A stretch of 64,000 nucleotides of DNA from Syntrophaceae bacterium (GCA_013177825.1 JABLXX010000008.1:145704-209703); one strand, 5' to 3'. Shown: positions 51,530-63,770, numbered from the stretch's first letter. Notes: generated by a model not told the origin, from the sequence alone. Translations and numbers: made by a program.

Positions 51530-52183
51530 ATGAAAACAAAAAAACCGGGCATCCTGTCCAGGGCCGGACAGAGAAGGCAGCGGGAGAAGGAGGGCCGGCG
51601 CGACGCCATTCTGAAGGCGGCGATGGCCCTGTTTGCCTCGGAAGGCTACCGGCAGGCCAGCATGGAGCGCATCGCCGACGAGGCCGAGGTGTCCATCGGC
51701 ACCGTTTACATCAACTTCAAGAGCAAGGAGGAGATCCTGGCTCACCTGATGGACGAGATCGCCTACGAGATCCGCAAGATCGTCGGCGACAACTTCCGGG
51801 CCTCCGAAGACCCCTACGAAGGTATGAGGAAATCTGGCATCGCCTTCATGACGGAATTTTGCCAGCAGTACCCGGAGAAGATCATCATCCTGTACCGGGA
51901 GTCGGTGGGGAAGAGCCCGCTCCTCGAGGCGCACCGGGAGAAGATGCACAAGCAGCTGATCAACGACCTGCAGGGCGCCGTCGAGACGCTCAAGGAGAAG
52001 AGCGGCTTCCGCTTCCGCAGCGACCTGTCCTCCGAGATCATCGCCACCTGCATCGGCGGGATGTACGAGCGGATCGCATACCAGTTCATCATCTGGCAGG
52101 ACCGCACGGACGAGCTGGACGAAGCGAGCGAGGAAGTAGTCGATTTCCTGATCGGGGGGATCGACGCCCTGCGGAAGAAATAA
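51530..52183 (+). CDS. TetR family transcriptional regulator
   Basis: 217 residues from the ATG at 51530 with CAGGGAA upstream. 'ILKAAMALFASEGYRQASMERIADEAEVSIGTVYINFKSKEEILAHLMDE' is the TetR helix-turn-helix. The C-terminal ligand domain is helical and of the FadR/AcrR size. It is co-transcribed with the Fe-S protein gene and likely controls the divergent operon from 49959. Possible ligands are acyl-CoAs. The N-terminus is rich in Lys and Arg, which is common for DNA contacts. Confidence 0.92.
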   Translation: MKTKKPGILSRAGQRRQREKEGRRDAILKAAMALFASEGYRQASMERIADEAEVSIGTVYINFKSKEEILAHLMDEIAYEIRKIVGDNFRASEDPYEGMRKSGIAFMTEFCQQYPEKIIILYRESVGKSPLLEAHREKMHKQLINDLQGAVETLKEKSGFRFRSDLSSEIIATCIGGMYERIAYQFIIWQDRTDELDEASEEVVDFLIGGIDALRKK

Positions 52184-52496
52184 TCACCGCGGGACAGAGT
52201 CTCGTTTGTGACTACAGAAAAGACGTCCAAACGACATGACTTTCTGAAGCCGGACGTTTTTCTTCACCGACAAACACTCATCCTTGCCGGTCACAGTCAT
52301 GGCTCTCCGACACAAAGACGCCATCGCTCACCTCTCATACGATCCGGAAACAGAAATCAGCCATTGAAAAAGATGGATCCCGCAATGCCATCATTACCCC
52401 CATCGACCGTCGCCGTCCGACTTCGACGGAAAAAATCTTGACAAGAGATGGATGCTCTGCCAGAAGGCAATCAGGAATGGTTCCGAATTAAGGACA
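52184..52496. other. Intergenic region before the Fur-family gene
   Basis: About 310 bp with no gene I can support. A weak hairpin ACGTCC (52224-52229) / GGACGT followed by TTTTC could be a terminator for the TetR gene. A TTGACA at 52438-52443 lies upstream of the regulator start, but no good -10 follows at the right distance. Confidence 0.4.
52470..52488. promoter_or_regulatory. Operator-like repeat upstream of the Fur-family gene (degenerate)
   Basis: ATCAGGAAT-G-GTTCCGAAT has the same left arm as the perfect repeat at 52988-53006 and a partly matching right arm. It lies only 8 nt before the start codon, as expected for an autoregulatory site. Confidence 0.45.
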
Positions 52497-55290
<2,794 letters not shown>

Positions 55291-55424
55291 CAGAAACGTC
55301 TTCGTGGGCTTCGGACGGGGCGGCGGAAAGCGGCCATCGAACAACCGGTTCCAGCGGTCGGCTGATCGCCGCCGCTGAACCGGAGCGTTGCACATTTCTC
55401 AAGAGCACGCATCTGCATTGTCCG

Positions 55425-55460
55425 GGCCTTGTGATCCGGAAGCTCCCGGATCACAAGGCC
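55425..55460. terminator. Stem-loop between convergent katG and ligase genes
   Basis: GGCCTTGTGATCCGG and CCGGATCACAAGGCC are perfect 15-bp inverted repeats with a 6-nt loop. No long U-run is present on either strand, but the position between converging genes suggests a shared terminator. Confidence 0.55.
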
Positions 55461-55471
55461 TCAGGCTGAAC

Positions 55472-56998
55472 TTATTTCTTGAAGAGCTGTACCAGAACCC
55501 CTTTGTCAATCTTCATGGCAGCATTCTTCGGCATCGTCTCCACAAATTTGATCACCCGCGGTTTCTTGTAGCCGCTCAAATCCTTCCGGCTGCTGCAATA
55601 ATCAAAGATCTCCTGCTCCGTCAGGCTCGGATCCTTCTTCACGATCACGGCGGCCACCTGTTGCCCCCAGTCGTCATGCGGAATTCCGAGGACAAAGGCC
55701 TCCGCCACCTTGGGATGGCCTGCCAGCACGGGAATGATCTCGCCGGGATAAATATTCTCGCCGCCGCTGATGATCATGTCGTCCACTCTCTCCTTGAAGA
55801 AGAGATAACCGTTCTCGTCCTGAACGAAAACGTCTCCCGTATGCTGCCAGCCGTCGGATGTGAAAAGCTTCTCGGTGTCTTCCGGCTTGTTCCAGTAGCC
55901 GGGGGTGATGTTGTCGCCGATGACCACCAGCTCTCCCGGCTGCCCCGGAGGGACTTCCTTCCCTTCCGAATCGACCAGTTTGCCCTTCATGATCTGACTC
56001 AGGAGCTTCCCGACGGATCCGGGCACCCTTGTGTCATTGGAGTCATAGTTGATCGATGAACCGACATGCTCCGTCCGTCCGTAAAGCTCCAGTGTTCTGA
56101 CTTCGAATTTGCTTTCAAACTTCGCATACATCGCTGCCGGAATCGGCGATCCTCCGAATGCAACATGGTGCAGGGAGCTCAGGTCATACGTTTCCAGGTT
56201 TTCAACCGTGGCCAATTGGGCACCCATCAGACCCACGAGGAATGCCCAGGTCACCTTGTTCTTCTCCACGGTCTCCAGGAATCCCGTCGGACTCCATCCA
56301 CCCGGCGTAAACACGACGGCTCCGCCTGTAAGAATCGCCGCCAGTGAAGCGATCGTGCCTCCGACATGGAACAGCGGTGCGATGCAGAAAAACCGGTCGG
56401 TCGACGTGATCCGCTGGGTATAGGCAAATCCTTCCGCGCTGACGATGTTGTTGCGGTGGGTCTGCCGGACGCCCTTGGGACGTCCCGTCGTCCCGCTGGT
56501 GTACATGATCATGGCCAGATCGTCGTCCAGGGCCGGGTGGATCTCGGTCTCTCCGGGATATCGGGCCAGGATGTCCTTCAGGAGGACCATTCCCGGTTTG
56601 GGGTCGTCCCCGTCGGCGATGACGATCTGCCGGATGCAGCCTTCCTCCTTCTGCAATTCGCTCATGACGGCAGCGTGCTGGCTCAAGGTGAAGACGGCGA
56701 CCGCGCCCGAATCCTTCAGGACATACCGGAGCTCTTCCTTCTGGAATCGATAGTTCAACGGAATGGGTACGATTCCGGCCTTCAAGGCGCCGTACAGGAA
56801 ATAAAAATATTCGGTGCAATTGGGGAGATAGATAATCCCTCGCTCCCCCGGCCTGATTCCCGCTTCCTTCAGTCCGTTCGCGATCTTATTGGATATCTCT
56901 TCCAACTGATCATAGGTTGTTTTCCGGTTGCCGTCGATGGCCACCGGATTGCTGCCGAATTCCCGCGCTCTCATTCTGAAATACGTTGCGATATTCAC
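55472..56998 (-). CDS. Acyl-CoA ligase (AMP-forming)
   Basis: 508 residues. Phosphate loop 'MYTSGTTGRPKGVRQTHRN' (~165-183), 'YGRTEHVGSSI', 'GWQHTGDVFVQDENG', 'ERVDDMIISGGENIYPGEI' and the C-terminal 'MPKNAAMKIDKGVL', in which the Gly before the catalytic Lys region reads Met. The final step of the operon, turning the acid made by the aldehyde dehydrogenase into an acyl-CoA. It resembles fatty-acid- or long-chain-type ligases without proof. It ends the operon at the katG side. Confidence 0.92.
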   Translation of the reverse strand: MNIATYFRMRAREFGSNPVAIDGNRKTTYDQLEEISNKIANGLKEAGIRPGERGIIYLPNCTEYFYFLYGALKAGIVPIPLNYRFQKEELRYVLKDSGAVAVFTLSQHAAVMSELQKEEGCIRQIVIADGDDPKPGMVLLKDILARYPGETEIHPALDDDLAMIMYTSGTTGRPKGVRQTHRNNIVSAEGFAYTQRITSTDRFFCIAPLFHVGGTIASLAAILTGGAVVFTPGGWSPTGFLETVEKNKVTWAFLVGLMGAQLATVENLETYDLSSLHHVAFGGSPIPAAMYAKFESKFEVRTLELYGRTEHVGSSINYDSNDTRVPGSVGKLLSQIMKGKLVDSEGKEVPPGQPGELVVIGDNITPGYWNKPEDTEKLFTSDGWQHTGDVFVQDENGYLFFKERVDDMIISGGENIYPGEIIPVLAGHPKVAEAFVLGIPHDDWGQQVAAVIVKKDPSLTEQEIFDYCSSRKDLSGYKKPRVIKFVETMPKNAAMKIDKGVLVQLFKK

Positions 56999-57094
56999 GT
57001 TTCCTGCTCCTTGTCTGTTGAAACTGGTTTTGTTCCATCCGGATCGCCTTCGCGAACCTCATACCCCATGGCATCGGGAAACGATGTCCGGGCG

Positions 57095-58570
57095 TCAATA
57101 CGCCCCCATCAACTCCTCGCTGAGGCTGATCATGATGTTTTTCTGCTGGGAGTACGCATCGAGAACCATGATGTGGTTTTCGCGCCCGATGCCCGACTGC
57201 TTGTAGCCCCCGAAGGGAGCGTGGGCCGGCAGCAGGTTGTAGCAGTTCACCCACATGCGCCCCGTCTCGACGGCCCTGGACACGCGGAGGGCCCGGTTAA
57301 TGTCCTGGGTCCAGACGCCGCCTGTCAGTCCGTAGATACTCTCGTTGGCCATCCGGATCACATCTTCTTCCGTCTTGAACTTGATGAAGCAGACCACCGG
57401 CCCGAAGATCTCCTCCCGGGCGACGCGCATACCGTTGTCCACGTCGGCCAGGATCGTCGGCTTCACGAAAAATCCCTTCGCAAAATCCCCGTCCGTAACG
57501 CGGTAACCGCCGCAGGCAACGTTCGCTCCCTCCTTCCTGCCGATTTGCACATACTCCAGGACCTTCTTCAGTTGAGCCTCGTTGGCGAGACACCCCATCT
57601 GCGTTCCGATGTCCCAGGGCATGCCGAGAATGACGTTTTCGAAAGCCTCCACGCAATCCGCCAGGAAGCGGTCGTAGATGTCTTCATGCACAAAGACACG
57701 CGATCCCGCGCAGCAGACTTGTCCGACGTTGAAAAGGATCCCCAGGGCCGCGCCCTCGACCGCCTTCTTCCAGTTGCAGTCCGGGAAAAAGATGTTGGCG
57801 GACTTGCCGCCCAGTTCGAGCGTGGCTGGGATGATCCTGTCCGCGGCAGCCCTGGCGACGGTAAGGCCGACCTCGGTGGAACCGGTGAAGGAGATCTTCC
57901 GGATGCCTTCGTGTGTCAGGACGGAACCGCCCGTCGTCGATCCCCGTCCGGTGACCACGTTAACGACCCCCGGCGGCAGGACCTGCTCCATGAGCTTCGT
58001 CAGTTCCAGGAGGCTCAGGGACGTCTCCGACGACGGCTTGATCACCACGGTGTTCCCCGCCGCCAGCGCAGGCGCCAGTTTCCAGGTCGCCAGGGCGAAC
58101 GGGAAATTCCAGGGCACGATGAGCCCCACGACGCCGATGGGCTCCCGGAGCACGAGGCTCAGGGTCGTCTGGTCGATCATGACCGCCCGGCCCTCTTCGG
58201 TCCGGACGGCGCCGGCCATGTAGCGGAACTGGTCCGCGCCGAAGGGGATGTCGATCCAGGAAGGCTCGCGGATGGCCTTCCCGGTGTCGAGGGACTCGAT
58301 CTCCGCCAGGTGGTCGCCGTGTGCATCGATCAACGCGGCGATCTCCATCAGCATGGCGGCCCGATCGGCCGCACAGACGTCCTTCCAGTTTTCGTATGCC
58401 TTCCGGGCGGCCTGGACGGCGCGGTCCACGTCCTCGGCGCCGGCATCGACGAAGGTCGACAGCAGTTCCCCGTTTGCCGGGCAGCGGGACTCCAGCGTCC
58501 TGCCTTCGATCCCGTCGACCCACTCGCCGCCGATGAACAGCCTGTAGCTGGTATCAGCCGGATTGTTCAT
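57095..58570 (-). CDS. Aldehyde dehydrogenase
   Basis: 491 residues. 'FTGSTEVGLTVARAA' for NAD binding, 'LELGGKSANIFF' with the general-base Glu, and 'FNVGQVCCAGSRVFVHE' with the catalytic Cys next to another Cys. 'FGGYKQSGIGRENHIMVLDAYSQQKNIMI' closes the protein. It oxidises an aldehyde to its acid with NAD(P)+. In the operon it should follow the alcohol dehydrogenase encoded at 59143. About 30 % of the sequence agrees by eye with the ALDH at 25595, but it is a different subfamily (betaine-aldehyde/phenylacetaldehyde type). Confidence 0.92.
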   Translation of the reverse strand: MNNPADTSYRLFIGGEWVDGIEGRTLESRCPANGELLSTFVDAGAEDVDRAVQAARKAYENWKDVCAADRAAMLMEIAALIDAHGDHLAEIESLDTGKAIREPSWIDIPFGADQFRYMAGAVRTEEGRAVMIDQTTLSLVLREPIGVVGLIVPWNFPFALATWKLAPALAAGNTVVIKPSSETSLSLLELTKLMEQVLPPGVVNVVTGRGSTTGGSVLTHEGIRKISFTGSTEVGLTVARAAADRIIPATLELGGKSANIFFPDCNWKKAVEGAALGILFNVGQVCCAGSRVFVHEDIYDRFLADCVEAFENVILGMPWDIGTQMGCLANEAQLKKVLEYVQIGRKEGANVACGGYRVTDGDFAKGFFVKPTILADVDNGMRVAREEIFGPVVCFIKFKTEEDVIRMANESIYGLTGGVWTQDINRALRVSRAVETGRMWVNCYNLLPAHAPFGGYKQSGIGRENHIMVLDAYSQQKNIMISLSEELMGAY

Positions 58571-58587
58571 GGAAACAAAACCTCCTT

Positions 58588-59052
58588 TCAGGCCGCCGTG
58601 CCCTCATCGTCCGTCTTCGAGAATGCGTAGTTGCACTCGACCTTCGCGTTGTGCTCGTTCCACGAATTGAGGCCCGGCATCATCTTGAACAGCTGGGTCT
58701 TCTTGCCCTCGACCTTGTATTCCGGGGAAGCCAGGGCCTTGAGCGGGCTCATCTCCCCCCGATTGAGCTTGGCCATCATGTTGAAGGGACAGGAAAACCG
58801 CGTCACGCAGGAGTCGTCGTAGGGGGCCTCCCTCAATTCCTTCCACGGCGCGGGCTTCGCCTCGAACGCGACGCCCGTGCATTTGCCGTTCGCAAAGTCC
58901 CATACGGCCACCCGGTCTTTCCCGTCCGGTCCGTCCCAGACCCGGAACATGAATTTCCCGTTCAGTTTGGCGGCCTTCTTCAAATGCTCCTCGGATTCGT
59001 TCAGGTTTTTCCGGCAGGCTTCGAGCCACGCTTTCCCGTAATACGTAACCAT
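58588..59052 (-). CDS. SCP2-like small protein
   Basis: 154 residues from the ATG at 59052. 'KFMFRVWDGPDGKDRVAVWDFANGKCTGVAFEAKPAP' gives strands of an SCP2-like fold, and 'TRFSCPFNMMAKLNRGEMSPLKALASPEYKVEGKKTQLFKMMPGLNSWNE' has the 'l..l..G..sp..Al.sg.lkveG' pattern of the family. It may bind a hydrophobic alcohol, acid or acyl-CoA. The gene lies between the alcohol and aldehyde dehydrogenase genes, parallel to the SCP2 gene in the PadR operon. Function not shown. Confidence 0.65.
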   Translation of the reverse strand: MVTYYGKAWLEACRKNLNESEEHLKKAAKLNGKFMFRVWDGPDGKDRVAVWDFANGKCTGVAFEAKPAPWKELREAPYDDSCVTRFSCPFNMMAKLNRGEMSPLKALASPEYKVEGKKTQLFKMMPGLNSWNEHNAKVECNYAFSKTDDEGTAA

Positions 59053-59142
59053 TCGACCCTCCTCCTTTGGATTTTTCGTTCTCTGTCTTCCCCGTCCCCC
59101 GATATGGAGATGCGGACGGGTTCCTCTTCCCGGAATGCCTCC

Positions 59143-60360
59143 TCAGACCCCGATGCACCTTCGCACGAGGGTCTCGAAGGCCGGGGTCCTGCTGATGCCG
59201 ACGGGATTGAACGCCATGCAGGCATCGTCCATGCTCTGCTCGATCAGGGCCTCGACGGTCGCTACGTCCGTCGGGAACCCATAGTCCTTGTATCTGAACT
59301 TCACACCGACCCGGGCATAGAGGTCCCTGAGTTTCTCGATTGCTTTCATCCCCAGGGCTTCATCCGACAGACCGTCGTCCTTCACGCCCAGGGCCCGCGC
59401 CACCGTGGCATAGACGTGCGGCACCTCCTTCATGTTGAATTCCATGACGTAGAGGTTGGCGATCGCCACGGCCAGTCCGTGATGGAGATGATGCAGGGCG
59501 CCGGCCGTGTGGCCGATCCCGTGGTCCGCCCCCGGAAGGGCGGTCTGGAAGGCAATGCCCGACATGCAGGAGGCAATGAGCATCTTGGATCGGACATCGA
59601 GGTTCTCCCCGTTCGTGTGCCAGGCCTCCTCGATGTTGTCCGCGATCATCTCGACCGCCCGGAAGGCAATGGCATTGGACAGGTCCTGCCGGTCCCCGGA
59701 CGCCAGCGCCCCGATGGAATGGGTCAGGGCGTCCAGGGCCGTGGCCGCCACGAGATGCCGGGGCAGGCTCTTCGTCAGTTCCGGGTCCAGCACCGCAAGC
59801 TTGGGGATGAACTTGTAGTCGCCGATGATCAGCTTCTTCTTCTGCGCCCGATCCATCACGACGGCCCCCCAGGTCACCTCCGACCCGGTGCCGGCGGTGG
59901 TGGGGATGCAGATGATCGGTTTCGTCTCCGCCGGGACCAGGTACAGGCCGACATAATCCTCCAGCTCACCGCCGTTCGATTCGAGAACGGCGGCGGCCTT
60001 GCAGGCATCCATCACCGATCCGCCGCCGAGGGCAATCCAGAAATCCGCCCCGGCGTCCGCAGCGACCTTTGCAATCTCATACACCTGCTCCCGGTCCGCC
60101 TCTTCCAGCACCCGGTCGAAAACGGCCGCCACTTCGATCGCGCTTCCTTTCAGGGCATCCAGCAGGTAGTCCAGGAGCCCCGCTCCCTTGACGCCCTGAT
60201 CCGTGACGACACAGGCACGGCTCCTGCCCTCAAACTGCCAGTCCAGGCCAAGATCGTCGGCCAGGTCGCGGACCTTGCCGTTGCCGAAGATGATCCGGGT
60301 CGGATTCCACCACTGGAAATCCATGTTGTGCAAAGGGACGTTTCTGAAGATCTGGCTCAT
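59143..60360 (-). CDS. Iron-containing alcohol dehydrogenase
   Basis: 405 residues from the ATG at 60360 with GGAGAGGGG upstream; the longer frame to 60426 would lie before the transcription start of the sigma-54 promoter. 'FWIALGGGSVMDACKAAAVLE' (GGGS, NAD binding), 'TTAGTGSEVTWGAVVMDR', 'ALDALTHSIGAL' and 'PGADHGIGHTAGALHHLHHG' supply the iron ligands Asp and His. It oxidises an alcohol to an aldehyde. It is the first gene of the operon and likely to be controlled by the AcoR-type activator. Substrate alcohol unknown. Confidence 0.93.
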   Translation of the reverse strand: MSQIFRNVPLHNMDFQWWNPTRIIFGNGKVRDLADDLGLDWQFEGRSRACVVTDQGVKGAGLLDYLLDALKGSAIEVAAVFDRVLEEADREQVYEIAKVAADAGADFWIALGGGSVMDACKAAAVLESNGGELEDYVGLYLVPAETKPIICIPTTAGTGSEVTWGAVVMDRAQKKKLIIGDYKFIPKLAVLDPELTKSLPRHLVAATALDALTHSIGALASGDRQDLSNAIAFRAVEMIADNIEEAWHTNGENLDVRSKMLIASCMSGIAFQTALPGADHGIGHTAGALHHLHHGLAVAIANLYVMEFNMKEVPHVYATVARALGVKDDGLSDEALGMKAIEKLRDLYARVGVKFRYKDYGFPTDVATVEALIEQSMDDACMAFNPVGISRTPAFETLVRRCIGV

Positions 60361-60433
60361 GCGGATTCTCCCCTCTCCTGTTTTTCTTCCACAACATTCC
60401 GCGGCGGCCGCCCGATCGGAATGCAACCCTCAT

Positions 60434-60449
60434 TGCACCGACCGTGCCG
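60434..60449 (-). promoter_or_regulatory. Sigma-54 (-24/-12) promoter of the alcohol oxidation operon
   Basis: On the minus strand CGGCAC, 5 nt, GTGCA, with GG and GC separated by 10 nt. The predicted start is near 60423, 63 nt before the ATG at 60360. A stem-loop AAGGCACCTG / CAGGTGCCTT lies upstream at 60617-60649 after the activator gene. Confidence 0.7.
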
Positions 60450-60669
60450 AGCGCGCGGAAACACCGGGGCCATTCTCCCGGTTAACATCCCGCCAGGAGC
60501 CGGCCGTCATGAACGGTAGTGATATTATAGATTTATGGCTTGTGGAGGGGGTTGAGAGCTTTCTTCCGGAGAGGGATCGAGGGGCTGGTAACCTGAAAAA
60601 GGGAAGCAGAGGCGGCAAGGCACCTGCATCAGGACAATACAGGTGCCTTAACGTAAGACAGGTGTCCGG

Positions 60670-62667
60670 TCACTCGACAGACTTCAGAACGGCCATTTCG
60701 TACTTCTTCATTTTTCGATATAGCGTGTCCCGGGATATTCCGAGTTTCCTGGCCGCTCCCGAAACGTTTCCTTCGCTTTCTTCCAGGGCGGTTCGGATCA
60801 TGGAATTTTCAACGTCCGTCAAACGGATGGAATACATTTTTTGTTTGTGGACCGGTTCTGATTTTTTCATCCGAACAGCCCTTCCGCCATCATGTTCCCG
60901 GGAAAAATCCTCCAGGGAAAGAACGCTTCCTTCCGAGAGGGTGATCGCCCGCTCGATCCAGTTTTTCAGCTGCCTCACATTTCCCGGCCAGGGCTGGTTC
61001 TTCAGGTATTCCATCGCTTCCGGGGTGATCTCCGTCACGTCCTTCTTCAGCCGGTTGCCGATTTCCTCCATGAAGTATCCGATCAGGATCTCGATATCCT
61101 CCTTCCGCTCGTACAGAGGAGGAATGACGATCTCGACGACGTTCAGCCGGTAGTACAGATCGCTTCTGAAATTGCCGTTCTCGACCTCCTCCTCGAGGGA
61201 CCGGTTCGATGCGGCGATGATCGTGGCCTCCAGGGGGATGCAATGCTTCCCGCCCAGCCGCAGGAATTTCCTCTCTTCCAGGACTCTCAGGAGTTTCGCC
61301 TGCATGTCCAGGGACATGCCGTTGACCTCGTCGAGAAACAGGGTCCCCCCATTGGCAAGTTCGAATCGGCCCGGCTTACCCGAGGCGAGGGCTCCCGTGA
61401 ACGTGCCGGCTTCATACCCGAACAGCTCGCTTTCGATGAGATCGTTGGGAATGGCGGAACAGTTCAGGCCGAGGAAGGGGCCCGTGGCGCGCGGCCCATG
61501 GTTGTGAATGCTCTGCGCCAGCATTTCCTTTCCGGTGCCGGACTCGCCGCAGATCACAACATTGGACCCGGTCTCCGCAACACGTTTCGCAAGGGCGATG
61601 GTTTTCCGGATGCCCCTGCCCGTCCCCCGGATATCGGGAAACCGGTACCGGGCGTCAAACCCGGCAACCTGCTTCACCAGGCTCTGGATCTTTTTGAATT
61701 CCCTCAGGACGATCAGGCTTCCGACATTCCTGGAATCCGGACCGACAATCGGATTCAGGGTCAGGAGACACCGTTCCCGCCTGTCCGGCTTCCCCAGGAA
61801 TATCTCGTGATCATCGAGCGGCCGGTTCGTTGCGACGGCCGCGAGTATTTCCGTGCTGTTCAGGATCCCGCGGATGTTCTTTCCGCGTGCCTCTCCGGAA
61901 CGAACGGCCAGGATTTTTTCCGCCGCCCGGTTGATATGCGTGATATCGCCCTTCTCGTCGAGGATGATGAGACCATCCACCATGGTCTCCATGGCGGACC
62001 TCAGGTAATGCGAGGCAATCTCCAGGGCCCGCAGTTCCTCTGTCACACGCAGTTGATTCTCGATGGCCCTGGCCGCGGCGACGATCATCCCGAACGTATG
62101 CGGATGCTTCTGGGCGGACTCATAGGTCGATGTAATGTCCAGGGTTCCGATTACGTTGTTATGCTTGTCGTGGATCGGAGCCGCCGCGCAGCTTGCCAGG
62201 TGAATCACCTGGAGATAGTGTTCCTCGGCAACGATCTGATAGGGCGTTCCCAGCTTCAAGGCCAGGCTGGGCGCGGTCGTCCCGAAATTCGCTTCGCTGA
62301 AGCAGTTGCCGGCCACGGCATTGTTCTGCCGGCAGTATTCCCAGATTTCCCCCTCTCCGATGGCATCCAGGATAAACCCGTTGCGGTCGGTGAGGAAGAG
62401 GACCATCTGAAGCCCGCTGATGAGCCTGGAAAGACCCTCCAGGAAGGGTCGGGCCGCTTCGATCAGGACTCTGTTTTCCCTCAGGGTATTCTTCTTTTCC
62501 GCTTCCGTGAGACGGCTCGGCACCGTCCCGGACCGGGGATCGAGCCCATCCGCCCTGCATCTCTGCCATGACCGGAGGATCTCGTCCCTGACGACTCCGC
62601 CTCTCACGGTGCCGGTGGAAACAAACTCCTCCCAGGCGGCCTTCAGCTTTTCTCTATCGACGTCCAT
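60670..62667 (-). CDS. AcoR-type sigma-54-dependent activator (GAF, PAS, AAA+, Fis HTH)
   Basis: 665 residues. N-terminal GAF-like sensor domain (~60-200) with 'NCFSEANFGTTAPSLALKLGTPYQIVAEEHY', characteristic of AcoR proteins, then a PAS domain (~210-330). AAA+ domain with Walker A 'GESGTGKE', loop 'GTFTGA' (consensus GAFTGA), 'GGTLFLDEVNGM', and 'FRSDLYYRLNV'; C-terminal Fis-type HTH 'EGNVSGAARKLGISRDTLYRKMKKYE'. AcoR homologues respond to acetoin or other alcohol-type substrates. It should activate the downstream operon from the promoter at 60434-60449. The gap of 240 bp after it holds a possible enhancer. Confidence 0.93.
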   Translation of the reverse strand: MDVDREKLKAAWEEFVSTGTVRGGVVRDEILRSWQRCRADGLDPRSGTVPSRLTEAEKKNTLRENRVLIEAARPFLEGLSRLISGLQMVLFLTDRNGFILDAIGEGEIWEYCRQNNAVAGNCFSEANFGTTAPSLALKLGTPYQIVAEEHYLQVIHLASCAAAPIHDKHNNVIGTLDITSTYESAQKHPHTFGMIVAAARAIENQLRVTEELRALEIASHYLRSAMETMVDGLIILDEKGDITHINRAAEKILAVRSGEARGKNIRGILNSTEILAAVATNRPLDDHEIFLGKPDRRERCLLTLNPIVGPDSRNVGSLIVLREFKKIQSLVKQVAGFDARYRFPDIRGTGRGIRKTIALAKRVAETGSNVVICGESGTGKEMLAQSIHNHGPRATGPFLGLNCSAIPNDLIESELFGYEAGTFTGALASGKPGRFELANGGTLFLDEVNGMSLDMQAKLLRVLEERKFLRLGGKHCIPLEATIIAASNRSLEEEVENGNFRSDLYYRLNVVEIVIPPLYERKEDIEILIGYFMEEIGNRLKKDVTEITPEAMEYLKNQPWPGNVRQLKNWIERAITLSEGSVLSLEDFSREHDGGRAVRMKKSEPVHKQKMYSIRLTDVENSMIRTALEESEGNVSGAARKLGISRDTLYRKMKKYEMAVLKSVE

Positions 62668-62761
62668 GTCGTTCCTTCAATTCTTCCATCCGTTGCTGAA
62701 TCGGGTCACAATGAACACCGGATCGTCCTCGGGCAACGCTTCCCGGAAGCGAGCCATCCGA

Positions 62762-63694
62762 TCAGTTGTCGATCCTTTCCCTCATGGCCGCGACGGCCTT
62801 CACTTGCGCCGTCAGGTTCGTCACGTAGGCGTTTCTCTCCTGGTAGACGGATTTCTTCTCGTCGTATTCGACCCGCGCCATCGTTGCGGCCGCCCGTTCG
62901 ATATCGCCGTTTTCCATGTCCAGGTACGAGTCGATCAGGTCCCGGTAGGCGTGGGCGTCCCGGAGGGCCATGTCCATGAAGCGCGGCACGTCATCATCGG
63001 TGTAATAATAGAGATGGGACATGGCGATCACCTTCACGGAGGAACCGAGCGACCTCAGTTTTTCGATGGAGCTCACGTAATCCGGAAACGATGTCAGGAA
63101 CTCGACTTTGTTGAGGTCTTCCCGTTCCATGATCGGATTTCCCAGAGCCTCTCCGGGAAAGAGGATACCTTGTTCCCTGAGAAAATACGAGAGGTGGTCC
63201 CGGGTGTGGCCGGGCGTGGAGAAGACTTCGCAGGTGCAGTCCCCCAGATCGACCGCATCCCCTTCCCGGAGCGGATCGGCAAACTCCACGGGGCCGATCC
63301 GAGTTTCTTCGACACCCTCGTCTTTCACTTCGATGTCGTCGAAGTATTGCGCGGTCTGGTCGCTCAGGAAGTTCATTACCTTCAGGGTTTTCTCATTCTC
63401 CAGCAGGCGCCCCGTCGATTCATGCGCCCTGAGCTCCAGTCCGGGAATCGACCGTTTCAGAAACGGCAGGGCTCCCATGTGCTCGTAGTGGCCATGGGTG
63501 ACGAAGAGGCTGTCCAGGGAGTCCGGGCTACCGAGAAACTCAGACGCCTGGCGGAGATAGGAAGGCCCCAGGATGTTCAATCCCGCTTCGATCATGACGC
63601 TCCGCTTGCTCCCTTTGACGATGTAACCCGGATAAACCGTATGTCCCGTAATAAAAATCCGATCGTTCAGTTTCCCTTCTGCTGCCCTTCTCAT
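62762..63694 (-). CDS. Metallo-beta-lactamase-fold protein
   Basis: 310 residues from the ATG at 63694. 'FVTHGHYEHMGALPFL' is the metal motif, but HxHxDH reads HGHYEH, so the Asp is a Glu. 'STPGHTRDHLSYFL' supplies the next His and 'LFPGEALGNPI' replaces the bridging Asp region. The later 'MSHLYYYTDDDVPRF' has a further His. The C-terminal ~60 residues are helical. It may be a hydrolase for a thioester or lactone, or a sensor. It sits upstream of the AcoR-type gene on the same strand (94 nt) and may be co-transcribed with it. Confidence 0.8.
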   Translation of the reverse strand: MRRAAEGKLNDRIFITGHTVYPGYIVKGSKRSVMIEAGLNILGPSYLRQASEFLGSPDSLDSLFVTHGHYEHMGALPFLKRSIPGLELRAHESTGRLLENEKTLKVMNFLSDQTAQYFDDIEVKDEGVEETRIGPVEFADPLREGDAVDLGDCTCEVFSTPGHTRDHLSYFLREQGILFPGEALGNPIMEREDLNKVEFLTSFPDYVSSIEKLRSLGSSVKVIAMSHLYYYTDDDVPRFMDMALRDAHAYRDLIDSYLDMENGDIERAAATMARVEYDEKKSVYQERNAYVTNLTAQVKAVAAMRERIDN

Positions 63695-63770
63695 TCCAGA
63701 AACGTTTCTCTCTTTCCTCTGTCTTACATTTTCCCCGGGCCATTCCGTGCCGGCGACCCTCCGGGGGGGG

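Noticed and set aside
56366..58630. Plus-strand frame of 754 residues opposite ligase and aldehyde dehydrogenase genes
   Set aside because: Runs across two conserved minus-strand genes and their gap. It is a GC-driven shadow with no family motif.
60617..60649. Terminator after the AcoR-type gene
   Set aside because: The 10-bp stem AAGGCACCTG/CAGGTGCCTT is perfect but is followed by GCCGCC and not by a U-run on the minus strand.
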